A stretch of DNA of 64,000 nucleotides from Vulcanisaeta distributa JCM 11213 (GTDB lineage: Archaea > Thermoproteota > Thermoprotei > Thermoproteales > Thermocladiaceae): NCBI GenBank assembly GCA_001316125.1, contig BBCS01000002.1, positions 248,001 to 312,000 on the forward strand, written 5' to 3'. The position numbers and the translations under genes are program-made. The notes beneath the pieces are model-generated. The model ran no database searches. It saw only the letters and a list, made by a program, of their open reading frames with translations, and had not been told where the DNA came from. Of this stretch, positions 52,743 through 63,227 are shown piece after piece. Numbering within the stretch: position 1 is the stretch's first letter; each line of letters starts with the position of its first letter.

Positions 52743-53146
52743 GGCGATTTTAAGGGGGGGGATATCTTTGGGTAAAGTACCAGGGTAATTCATGTGGTAA
52801 AATGGGTATGAATATGAATGAGTATAATGAGAATTTTTCTTTACCTGGCGTACTTAAAGTCTCGCCCTTAAGGGCGGGGAGGAGGTCAGAGGGAGTGTAG
52901 TTAATGAACTGATGAAACCAGGAGTAAAGGGCTCTAAGGCTAAGAAATTATTAATGTTTAAAGAACCGTCACCGAGCACTACGGATAAAAGGAATAACTG
53001 ATGATGCACGTGCCAAGCCTAGTCAGGTATAATTATTACATACTAGAAAAAGTGACTCTCTTCATCTTGGTCGTTGGATTCCCCCCCGTGCATATACGCA
53101 CTATGAAGCTTTTTCTCGTCAAATTGGTCTCCGTTAATGATTATCA
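52743..53146. other. Intergenic with a possible IS200/IS605-type end
   Basis: No gene seen. At 52858-52890 an AAGT is followed by a palindrome of CGCCCTTAAGGGCG and then GGAGGAGGTCAGAG, the style of right ends of IS200/IS605 elements in archaea. No transposase is present in the window. G8 tract near 52754. Confidence 0.35.
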
Positions 53147-53430
53147 TTACTCTATTAATTTCGACTCCTCGATTAGCTTTTCAAGTCCATGCCCATATAT
53201 CCTTAACAATTCATCTCCTGCTTGCCTTGCTGGCATGAACATTTTCTCGCCTACTTCAAACATGGCTTTCTTCACTGTGGGGTCATTCTTTATTATCACC
53301 TACATGGTAATGTTACGATTAATGACATCCTCATATTCGTATCGTCCCCCCCTGTAAGGATAATTAATGAGACGATAACCGCGCATTCAACTCGCTATCC
53401 TGAAGATGGTATCAGTATTTCATCATGAGC
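53147..53430 (-). pseudogene. Remnant of a small protein gene
   Basis: On the minus strand RYEYEDVINRNITM is followed by TAG, then in the same frame VIIKNDPTVKKAMFEVGEKM and FMPARQAGDELLRIYGHGLE to TAA at 53147-53149. The helical tail looks like a conserved domain but I do not know the family. A C7 tract at 53345-53351 lies just upstream. Confidence 0.45.
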
Positions 53431-53501
53431 CAGGTCTAATGCCTTTAACTCCATAGCCCATAGTAATGAGCGACCTCGTTGAAACTACGTTAACGTCAAA
53501 T

Positions 53502-54326
53502 CTATGTGATTTCCTCGAAGTCTTCTTCGTGGATGTGCCTAATAATTTTTATACCATTAGCCTTGGCCAGCTCCACAGCCTTGTCGAAGTCCCTGGCCTT
53601 GAATACATAGGCAATTAGGGCAATGACTTCCTTACCGGCCACGGTCTCCCTCAACTTATTGACTTTCTCCACAAAGTCCTCCACATCCCTAAACCTAAGC
53701 GTAGTCTTGACCTCAGCCACAACCACCTTATCACTAACATCAGCATAACCATCGAACTCACCTATATTCTCGATTACGCGTCTTTCGAGCCTCTCAATAT
53801 TGAGGTTAAGCCTTCTCCTGACCCAGGTGGGTAGGTAGTGCCTAGTATCACGCTCAATCAATAAACCAATGCTCTTAGAAAGCCCACCATAATTCCTAGA
53901 GAGATCACTAAGTCTACGTTTAATATCGCTAACCTCCTTCCACATTCTCTCAATATTCTCATTTATCTTCCTAACCTCCTGCCATAATTTCTCCACCTCC
54001 TGCCATAGCTTCTCCTGGTTTTCAAGGATTTTTTGACTTATCTCAAGATGTCTTTGGCTAATCTCTAGGGCGTTTCTTGTCATCTCCAGGTGGCTTTCTT
54101 CTGTTTCTGCCAGCTGTTTAGTAATCTCGAGCACTCTATTTAATGTATCTATCATGACTGCTTGATTCTTGGCGAGACCATCAACGGCATTAAGCACCTT
54201 ACTTAGTGCATCAATTAATTGTTTAAGGCTTGATTGAACATCAGTGATACCTAGTAAACCCATCACTGCATACCTAAGCTCCTTATCACGCTCCAGTAAT
54301 TGTAGGAGTTCGTCCTTAAGCTCCAC
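53502..54326 (-). CDS. Coiled-coil PD-(D/E)XK nuclease-like protein, copy 2
   Basis: Close relative of 17033-17896: ELRYAVMGLLGITDVQSSLK at the N-terminus, a longer coiled coil with EKLWQEVEKLWQEVRK units, then SKSIGLLIERDTRHYLPTWV and the nuclease-like NIGEFDGYADVSDKVVVAEV followed by KTTLRFRDVEDFV. The open frame starts at 54389, but comparison with copy 1 and a TATA box (GGCTTTTTAACCC, 54347-54359) favour the GTG at 54324-54326, 23-31 bp behind the box. Intact. Function unknown. Confidence 0.82.
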   Translation of the reverse strand: MELKDELLQLLERDKELRYAVMGLLGITDVQSSLKQLIDALSKVLNAVDGLAKNQAVMIDTLNRVLEITKQLAETEESHLEMTRNALEISQRHLEISQKILENQEKLWQEVEKLWQEVRKINENIERMWKEVSDIKRRLSDLSRNYGGLSKSIGLLIERDTRHYLPTWVRRRLNLNIERLERRVIENIGEFDGYADVSDKVVVAEVKTTLRFRDVEDFVEKVNKLRETVAGKEVIALIAYVFKARDFDKAVELAKANGIKIIRHIHEEDFEEIT

Positions 54327-54346
54327 CAGTAATGAAACTGGTTCTT

Positions 54347-54359
54347 GGGTTAAAAAGCC
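54347..54359 (-). promoter_or_regulatory. TATA box that decides the start of copy 2
   Basis: GGCTTTTTAACCC lies inside the longest open frame but at leaderless distance (23-31 bp) before the GTG at 54326. Confidence 0.45.
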
Positions 54360-54517
54360 TATTTTAAAAATATGGTGAGACAAAACCAAGCACGATAAAA
54401 GTATTCATTTGATATATATGAAATAATTAAAGAAAATAGGTAAGGAGTAAGTGATTGATCACCCAAGTAGGCATTAGCCGCGAAGCCAAAAACCAACCTC
54501 ACTCGACTCACTTTAAA

Positions 54518-54544
54518 TGAACACCCGAAGTTAAAAAAAGTCCC
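54518..54544 (+). promoter_or_regulatory. Promoter motif shared with the 57.4 kb gene
   Basis: TGAACACCCGAAGTTAAAAA and the following AGTCCC nearly repeat at 57404-57427. The TTAAAAAA core is 26-33 bp before an ATG at 54564, which fits a leaderless start if the G5 run at 54573-54577 is really G4. Confidence 0.55.
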
Positions 54545-54549
54545 ATAAA

Positions 54550-56056
54550 GTGAGGGATTTTATATGGTTATGGGGGTTTAAGTACCGTAAGCGGTTGGTC
54601 GTGGTGGTGTTAGTGATGGTTATTGCGGCTGCTATCGCCTCTGCTTATCTCGCCTATGAAATGTCCAGGCCTCCCATTTGCACATGCCCTGCTGGGTCTT
54701 GGGTTGGCCTCATTGTTTATGAGGGTAATAAGACACTACTCAATGAGACTCTCGCCGCCGGCCCTCCATGCCCCTGCGCCGGTCTCCGTGGCTGGGTACC
54801 TCCAGTGTTCATGCCACTACAACCACCACTCAGTGAGCAGCACTGCGTTAACCTAACCGGCATAGCCCCCCCGCCGGTGGGTGTTGCTAATTTCACGTGC
54901 TACATCATTAACGGTGCCTCTCAATTCATTATACCAACATCGGTATTCACCTCACCAAGCGGCCTTGTTAGTGCCATGGCCTTGATCAACGGGTTCCTCA
55001 ACTACAATAGGCTTAGCCTGGATAAAGCGTTCAATGGTACTGTGGAGCTACTGATGGGTATACCCCCGGTTAGGGAGTACGTGGGCAACGGTGTCCTTAC
55101 ACCGGCTAGTGAGGGCTTCATAATGAGCACCACCAGGGTTGGGAATTACCTAGTCATTAACGTGGTTGGTGTTGAGTACGTGATAAACGTAATCGCACCA
55201 AACGGCACTAGGATCGGCATAATACACGTTAAGTACTACCGCTGGAACCAATGGGGGGGATAGAGAGGATAGAGGTAACCCTAATGCCAAGGAGTATGGT
55301 ACAGGAGATAAACAAAATAAGACTAACAAACCAGACAGAAACCACGGTAAGTTGGGCCGGCTACGTGGTTTATTACAACAATTACTCATTATCTGACGTA
55401 TCCGCCTACTTATACGTACCCCCAGGCATAAGTGGCGGTTCAAACACCGCAGTCGCAGTCTGGGTGGGCTACGGACCAAGCTATAATTATTTAGTACCCT
55501 ATATACAAGCTGGATATATGTGGGAAGGATCTGGCCCACCATAATTATTTGGTATACTGGGACGGCCTTTAATTACGAGCCACAAGTACTTGCTGAGGGT
55601 TCCTATTCACAATATGAGGGTTATTACATATACTCGTATATAAGTAGTCCATCTTTTACGAATAATGGTAATACTGAGTTATGGAATGTGTGCTACGAGG
55701 TAGTTAATCAGCAGGGTAATGGTCAGGGTCAATGCGTCACGGTAACTATTTCTAACAACTTCAATGGCTATTCAACGTACTTCCCATATGCCCAATATAT
55801 AGTTGAATCGCCGAGTCAAGGTGAGGTGCCAGTGCCAAGCTTCCCACCAATAGGACTGTATAACTGCTACGTTAATTCCATTGGCGATTTAGGAACTTTT
55901 AACTGGAACTCACAGGGTTTCCTCGCTTACGTTCTATCTTTCTATAATAACTACGGCCAAACCGCATGCCCAACCGAGTATTATTACTACGGCACATCAA
56001 GCTGGATAGATTCCGGGTTCCAAGTCTATGAAGGTTGCTTGGGAATAACATCCTAA
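54550..56056 (+). CDS. Membrane-anchored G1-family (eqolisin-like) glutamic peptidase, two frame breaks
   Basis: N-terminal anchor RLVVVVLVMVIAAAIASAYL, a 200-residue domain paralogous to 43830-44574, and a peptidase G1-like domain. The peptidase part has VSWAGYVVYYNNYSLSDVSA, VPPGISGG, VAVWVGYG, YIQAGYMW (candidate catalytic Gln) and AQYIVESPSQGEVPVPSF (candidate catalytic Glu), in the eqolisin order. The G7 tract 55253-55259 ends the first frame; the paralogue shows the two frames belong together (VTLMPRS against IIRLTPRQ). A second break is near 55525. G1 peptidases act in acid, fitting an acidophile. Best start ATG 54564. Confidence 0.72.
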
Positions 56057-56107
56057 GGACGAGTTTGTAAGATATTTAAAAATTATTTCATTAATCTTAG
56101 GTTTTCA

Positions 56108-57115
56108 TTAACTGCAGACAGGCTGCCAACCGGAGCTTGATGGTGAGTTGAGTATTGCCGTGCCTGATGCAACGTAGTAAATATCCGTTGGGTATAGGTC
56201 CCAAACAATTGTTCCAGATGCAACCTGTCCATAGGCGCCATAACCATTCTCATTAATGCCGAAATAGAAGCTTGTCGATTCCTTAACCTGAACAAACGAG
56301 GCCGGTGGCGTGAAGTTAACTTGAGGCGCCAATAAACTGTCCCAACCATTCCACATCCGCCCACCAATGGTTATTTCGTTGTAGAAGGTGTACCCAGGTA
56401 TGCCGCCGACGTCTATCCAGCCCGTAGCCCAGTAAATACTTGATACACAGTCAGTCTCATATTGCACATACTGATCAGCCTTGGCTACTGTTAAACCAAA
56501 CACGTCCTCAAGATCCCACTCAATATAATCAGTCACAATTAGGTTATCACCGTATTCGCCGGGCTTCGGTAGTAGTACGTTTATGGCGTAGGGCACGTAC
56601 CTGAGGAGACTTGAATCCGTTTTATTTAACTCCTGCAATACCTGACCATCGAGTAGGTACGTGAGTTCTAGGGATGAGCCATTTATGACGGTATAATTGT
56701 AGAAGTAGTACGTTAGTGTTACGTTAACGCCAACGCCCCCCCTTACCCTAACCCAACCCCCCCTGAATGCATTCGGCATGATCAGGACGATAGCCTTAGA
56801 CCCACTGAGCTTGATAAATGCTTGAGGCATCACCCTGTATAGCTCATGAACCCATTAACACTTGTTATATTGAATACGTACTGCGATCCATTCGGTAGCA
56901 TCAATACAGCTAAGCCTCCATTGACGAATTGCAGCGTTGGATTAACCACGGTGGTGCCGTTGGGATACTTAGTGACGGGGGGGAAGCCTGGCCTAACCGT
57001 GAGGTAGGCAGGTTCATAGTACGATGGGAGTAGGTATGTGAGTAATACGGCGGTGAATAGGGCAGCCGCGCCAAGGATTATTATGAACCCCCCTCTTATC
57101 CATTGTTCTGTTCAT
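56108..57115 (-). CDS. Membrane-anchored secreted beta-rich protein, unknown function
   Basis: ATG at 57115; a C6 tract at 57089 breaks the frame, then RGGFIIILGAAALFTAVLLT forms the anchor. It is followed by LTVRPGFPPVTKYPNGTTVV, and after another break near 56830 by AIVLIMPNAFRGGWVRVRGG, YVQYETDCVSSIYWATGWID and ASFVQVKESTSFYFGINENG, ending SSSGWQPVCS. Two Cys, many Tyr and Gly. About 330 residues. No family recognised. Convergent with the glutamic peptidase gene, so possibly part of the same surface system. Confidence 0.6.
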
Positions 57116-57431
57116 TAAGTTACCTTATTTTAACTAATATATATATCGCTGGTATTATTTTGAAGAATCCCTGGGCAAGGTTGATGATACATTTTAGGCA
57201 TCGAGCGATGGTGATTGGCGCATCCTAGGCTGAGGAGGTGATGAGCTGGGGTTAGATGATCATTAAAGAAAGGTTTGTTAATTAATCACCGTCGGCCCGG
57301 TTTACATCACCAGTTCAGTGGGGGACGGGAGGAGCTCATCCAATTACTTAATCATTAGCATTTCCCTTATCAACCTTACTCATAATTTCTCGAACATTTT
57401 GTCTGAACACTCGAGTTAAAAAAGTCCACCG
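57116..57431. other. Intergenic with divergent promoters
   Basis: AT-rich near 57130-57150 (TATA-like for the minus-strand gene, TAATATATATAT). The stretch 57215-57265 contains CTGA and GTGATGA elements that could belong to a C/D box sRNA, but I cannot confirm a complete one. The shared promoter motif is at 57404-57427. Confidence 0.35.
57404..57427 (+). promoter_or_regulatory. Promoter motif, second copy
   Basis: TGAACACTCGAGTTAAAAAA then GTCC, a near repeat of 54518-54544. The TTAAAAAA core is 24-31 bp before the ATG at 57447, which is therefore the better start than the GTG at 57432. Confidence 0.55.
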
Positions 57432-58034
57432 GTGCAAGGCTATTGTATGGCGTCCCTACTTAAGACTAGGGGTATAGGCTTAAGGCATAGGTTGTGGAGG
57501 TACGGTGGTATAGCTATTGGCTTAATCTCTGTCTATATAATTGCGCTCTTTGTGGCAAACATAGTAGGTCCTCCAATCGTACTGGCGTCCACGAACAGCG
57601 AAATTGTGATTAAGCCAACTACGTATATTGAATATTGTACCTTTACGTGGAATCCAACCTCTATTTCGCCGGGACAGACTACGGTTTTCCAAATAAACTG
57701 CATATTGGCTGACCCGCTTGGTTGGTTCCCATATAGAATAATAACGTATATAAATGGACCAAGCGGATTCGTTATTGCAAATGCGCTTAATCCGTAACCT
57801 CATGTTACATATTGGAGTCTTCCCGGCTTTAGTGGTACTCCCACATTTTATTTTACCGTATCTGGCACATCATACATACCTCCGTATAGTTGGTACTTTG
57901 ATTCTGGTATGATTTGGTATGGTTTACCTGGCGTTTTTGTGATTACCGTATCACTGACTGGTACATGGGCCCCCACATTCCCTGACACATACTCAGGATG
58001 TGTATACTATGTTTTTTGGCTATTCTACATATAA
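57432..58034 (+). CDS. Small secreted beta-sandwich-like protein with in-frame TAA
   Basis: Anchor helix YGGIAIGLISVYIIALFVAN, then CTFTWNPTSISPGQTTVFQI resembling an Ig-like or CARDB-type start. TAA at 57795-57797 follows ANALNP, but the same frame stays open for 78 more codons with coding composition: TYWSLPGFSGTPTFYFTVSG and GVFVITVSLTGTWAP, to TAA at 58032-58034. 201 codons in total. Either a nonsense mutation, a sequence error or readthrough. It shares its promoter motif with the glutamic peptidase gene. Confidence 0.55.
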
Positions 58035-58080
58035 CTGTCAAAACTTAAATGTCTAGGTCTAAAACCTAGTGGTGATAATC

Positions 58081-58555
58081 ATGTCTCAAAATTATACCCG
58101 TTTATTGTATGGACTTGGTGTTGCTGTTTTTCTTAACCCGTTTGCCTGGGTCCTAATTGTTCCGCCTATAATAATTGCGGGATTTTCACTGTCGATGCTT
58201 TATCAAGTTGCTATTTCAATCATTGGTTTTACCTGATAACTAAGTTTATTAAGGATGATATCGTACAGTTTAAGTTCGGGCTTAAGAGAGCCTCCTTCAG
58301 TCCCTGGTTTACCTAGCCATATGCTTAATTACGCCTATTCTTGAAATTATTTATTTATATGAAATTGCAGGCTTCGGTTTTCCGCCCCACTTAATAACAC
58401 CTACGCCCACGCCTGGTGATTTAATAGCTTTATATATGGCCACCTACGTCCCAATAATGATAGCGGTTCTAACGCCTACCTATGCCTTTGGCATAACCTT
58501 CCTTAGCATGCAGTGGTCGAGGTCAACAATGAAGGGTGGGTATTCCGTGCCTTGA
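58081..58555 (+). CDS. Small polytopic membrane protein, two frame breaks
   Basis: ATG at 58081: YTRLLYGLGVAVFLNPFAWV then LIVPPIIIAGFSLSMLY. After a break near 58232 it reads LITKFIKDDIVQFKFGLKRA, after a second near 58313 LITPILEIIYLYEIAGFGFP and IMIAVLTPTYAFGITFLS, TGA at 58553-58555. About 155 residues with four helices. No family recognised. Follows the 57.4 kb secreted protein in the same direction at 47 bp. Confidence 0.5.
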
Positions 58556-58895
58556 TACCTTAAAAGGTATTTTAACCGTGTTGCTACAGCTATCTCGTGG
58601 TTGTTCTATTAAGGCGGTTATTGCTTGAGTATTACGGTCTCTTAACTAAGCTTGAGACCGGGCTTGGTATTCGTTGGTAGAAATAACATGGTAAGAGCAC
58701 TGTGCTAGAGACCATTGTTATTCTTCTCATCAATTATAACCTTAGGATAGTTATGTCTAATATTAATGTATTTTAAGCCTTGGATTAAAAAGTAAGTATT
58801 ATTATTTATTTTTATCATTAATAAGGCCCTTAGTGATCCCAGGAATAACGATGTAGTAGATACCTTTAAGAGTGTGCTTGGTTCATGTTGATTTG
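58556..58895. pseudogene. Intergenic with an AAA/SMC-type ATPase fragment
   Basis: On the plus strand near 58680-58776 the codons read NNM-KSTVLETIVILLINY then NLRIVMSNINVF with one frame break, similar to the Walker A region NNxGKSTxLE of AAA ATPases. Nothing else of that gene remains. The rest is AT-rich. Confidence 0.4.
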
Positions 58896-59297
58896 ATGAG
58901 TAGTAGGGTTTTGGCTCATGGTTTTAGGGCTGTCTTCCCCCGTGGGTTTTGACTCGGTTGTTGATGCGGTTAGGGGGGGTTTTGATCCTGCGTCTAATGT
59001 TTACTTCACGATTTTGAGCACGAGCCCAGGGTTGCCGTTGCGTTTGGGCAGAAGTTCTTCTTTAGGGTTGGTCATTACCTCTCCTGTATGACCCTGGTTA
59101 TTGAGCGTGGTTCCGAGACTGAGGTTAGGATTATTGCCCACTCCGGCCTTCAATTCTCCGCCTTCTCCGATTATGGCGCCAGCGCTGATTATGCCCTCGA
59201 CGTGCTTGACCACCTGAGCAAGTCCCTTGGTGTTAATCCTAGGGATGTGGTTGAGGTTGATTATATGGACGTCACAAAGTCCCAGCAATTAGGGTGA
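58896..59297 (+). CDS. Small protein of unknown function, two frame breaks
   Basis: ATG at 58896 gives MSSRVLAHGFRAVFPRGFDS if a T4 run near 58948 is T3; then FDPASNVYFTILSTS. A second break near 59030 leads to VAVAFGQKFFFRVGHYLSC, TLVIERGSETEVRIIAHSGL and YALDVLDHLSKSLGV, TGA at 59297. About 130 residues of alpha/beta type. It may be a DUF known from crenarchaea, but I cannot name it. G7 tract 58971-58977. Confidence 0.5.
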
Positions 59298-59352
59298 TGG
59301 GTCTCGCGGTTAAATGCTGGGCCTAGTAAATTATTGCGGTATAGTAAGTAAT

Positions 59353-59362
59353 GTTTAAATAG
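59353..59362 (+). promoter_or_regulatory. TATA box of the AbrB/PIN operon
   Basis: GTTTAAATAG 21-30 bp before the GTG at 59383. Confidence 0.5.
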
Positions 59363-59382
59363 TTAGCTTTGTCTTAGTAACT

Positions 59383-59622
59383 GTGGTTGAGGTTATTGTT
59401 AAGGTTACTAGGAATTATCAGGTTACGATACCCGCGGGCATTAGGGAGAGACTCGGGATTAGGGTTGGCGATTTAGTTAGGGTTGTCTATGATGAGGGTG
59501 AGGGTGTTGTTAAGATTATCCCTGTTAGGAGGAGTAGGACTACGATTAGGTTGGGTAGGACTATCACTGTTGAGGAGATTGAAAGGGCTATTGAAGAGGT
59601 GATGGATGAAAGTACTCGTTGA
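59383..59622 (+). CDS. vapB: AbrB/MazE-type antitoxin
   Basis: 79 residues, intact: VIVKVTRNYQVTIPAGIRER followed by LGIRVGDLVRVVYDEG is a swapped-hairpin AbrB domain. The acidic tail TITVEEIERAIEEVMDE is the usual toxin-binding part. It overlaps the PIN gene by 17 bp, the standard antitoxin-toxin layout, and probably represses its own TATA box. Confidence 0.9.
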   Translation: MVEVIVKVTRNYQVTIPAGIRERLGIRVGDLVRVVYDEGEGVVKIIPVRRSRTTIRLGRTITVEEIERAIEEVMDESTR

Positions 59623-60016
59623 TACGAACGTTTTGGTTTACGATACTGTGGAGGATAGCGAGCACCATAACGATGCAGTCGCCATCATCGATAGCGCCAC
59701 TGAATTGGTAATACCGTCAATAGTGATTCACGAATATATATGGGTGATGGCTAGACATTTAAATATCAATCTTAACCTAATAGCGTTAAAACTTCGGGAG
59801 TACTTAATGGATCCCCCCCGTGTTAACTACCTGCTCGAGGATTTAAGTATTTACGATAGAGCACTTAATATGATGATTGAAGATAGGGCGTCTACAAGGG
59901 ACATTAATGATTATTTAATACTCTCAATGGCAATAAGTGAAAATGCCGTATTGGCAACCTTCGACTTAGATTTAGCACGAAGGGCAATTAAGAGGAATGT
60001 TAGGGTAGTGCCATGA
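59606..60016 (+). CDS. vapC: VapC-type PIN ribonuclease toxin
   Basis: 136 residues, intact. PIN acidic residues: VLVDTNVLVYD (first Asp), VIHEYIWVM (Glu), STRDINDYLILSMA (Asp) and LATFDLDLARR (last Asp). The length fits VapC family. Overlaps the AbrB antitoxin. C7 tract at 59813-59818 lies in DPPRVNY and is in frame. Confidence 0.9.
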   Translation: MKVLVDTNVLVYDTVEDSEHHNDAVAIIDSATELVIPSIVIHEYIWVMARHLNINLNLIALKLREYLMDPPRVNYLLEDLSIYDRALNMMIEDRASTRDINDYLILSMAISENAVLATFDLDLARRAIKRNVRVVP

Positions 60017-60097
60017 TTCCACCCCCCCTTAAGATCTCATCAATATTACTTATCCTTTTCCTGTAGTGCCTTTTTAATTGGTTTGTGGTAATTACTT

Positions 60098-60604
60098 TTG
60101 ATGGGTTTTTCGTACTTAATGCCGAGTGCTAGGGCTGTGCTGACGCGGGATGTGGATGGGGTTGACCTAGGCATAATCAGCATTGCCCCCGCCAAGGCTG
60201 GCTCTGTGATTAATGCGCCGCCCAACGTGCTTGAGGTCCTAATTAAGCGTGGTGTAGCCTCATTACTTGATGAGGATAGGGTTGGTAATGAGGAGATTCT
60301 TAAGAGGGTTTGGCTTGAGAATAGAGCTCCTAGCGAGTTGAGGGAGTTACCCAGGGACTTCTACGTAAGGGCTAGGCTTAGCATGGTTGGTGGTGATCAG
60401 AAAAGCGTTAGGATCTATGCCCAACAGTTGAGGGAGCTCGCCCAGTTAAGGCTTAGGAAGATACTCACGCTGTTATCCGTTAACCCCCAGCATTGCTGAC
60501 TCGAGGGACTTCCTGGATAAATTGACTATTGAGGAGGAGGAGCTCGTTAAATCCATCGCACCAATAATTAAGGAATTCCTCAATGCAGTGGTGGGGGGGT
60601 TGCA

Positions 60605-60608
<4 letters not shown>
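60098..60608 (+). CDS. gins23: GINS complex subunit, Gins23 type
   Basis: Subunit of the replicative CMG-like helicase. The order is beta domain first (DVDGVDLGIISIAPAKAGSV, NAPPNVLEVLIKRGVASLL), then helical domain (LPRDFYVRARLSM, YAQQLRELAQLRLRKIL), which is the Gins23 arrangement rather than Gins51. A C5 run near 60485 should be C4 to continue into SIADSRDFLDKLTIEEEELV and AVVGGLQ. The stop TGA overlaps the mcm ATG (60605-60608), the gins23-mcm operon known from crenarchaea. Confidence 0.82.
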
Positions 60609-62675
<2,067 letters not shown>

Positions 62676-62729
62676 ACTGCTTTTATTCAGGCACGAAATA
62701 CTTATATTCATTTGTTTTTGAACATTGTT

Positions 62730-63099
62730 GTGATTGATAGGTTAAATGCGATAATTACTGGGTTGAGAAATGCCGTGACGCTTACCGTGGAGAAATTACT
62801 TGAAAGGCTGAAGGAGGCAAACATAGAGGTTCCTGAGGAGAGAACCATAGGTGATTGGGGGTTGGAGCGTGATTTCCAAGGCTATGGAAGCCGGTATAAT
62901 AAGCCTAAGTGATGCTGATATTGACGCCATGTACTACGTATTCAGAAGATGCGCCACACTTGAGGAGATGGTCAGGGAAGCTTTAGCCAGGCCCGAGGAG
63001 ATTGATGAAAACTTCGTAAATAATCTAATGGATGATTTCAGGGAGAATGCGGAGGCCCTGGCCAGGGTCAGAGAAAGAATTAATCAACTGGTTTCGTAA
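62730..63099 (+). CDS. Hypothetical helical protein following mcm
   Basis: GTG at 62730 gives VIDRLNAIITGLRNAVTLTV and LLERLKEANIEVPEE; after a break near 62868 it continues AMEAGIISLSDADIDAMYYV, LEEMVREALARPEEI and ends RVRERINQLVS. About 122 residues, all helical, acidic. No family recognised. Separated from mcm by 54 bp with its own TATA-like element (ACTTATATTC), perhaps a replication partner by location only. Confidence 0.5.
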
Positions 63100-63227
63100 A
63101 TCTATATATAGTATATATTATTGTTTATAAACCGGAGTCTACGTAAACCACGCATCGAATGTGTTATTTTTAGTATACCTAGGAAGGCATTGCTTTTAAA
63201 GTACAATATTATTAATGATTGATTAAA

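Noticed and set aside
52905..52930. C/D box sRNA at AACTGATGAAACC
   Set aside because: Only one overlapping C/D-like element, no complete C, D', C', D set.
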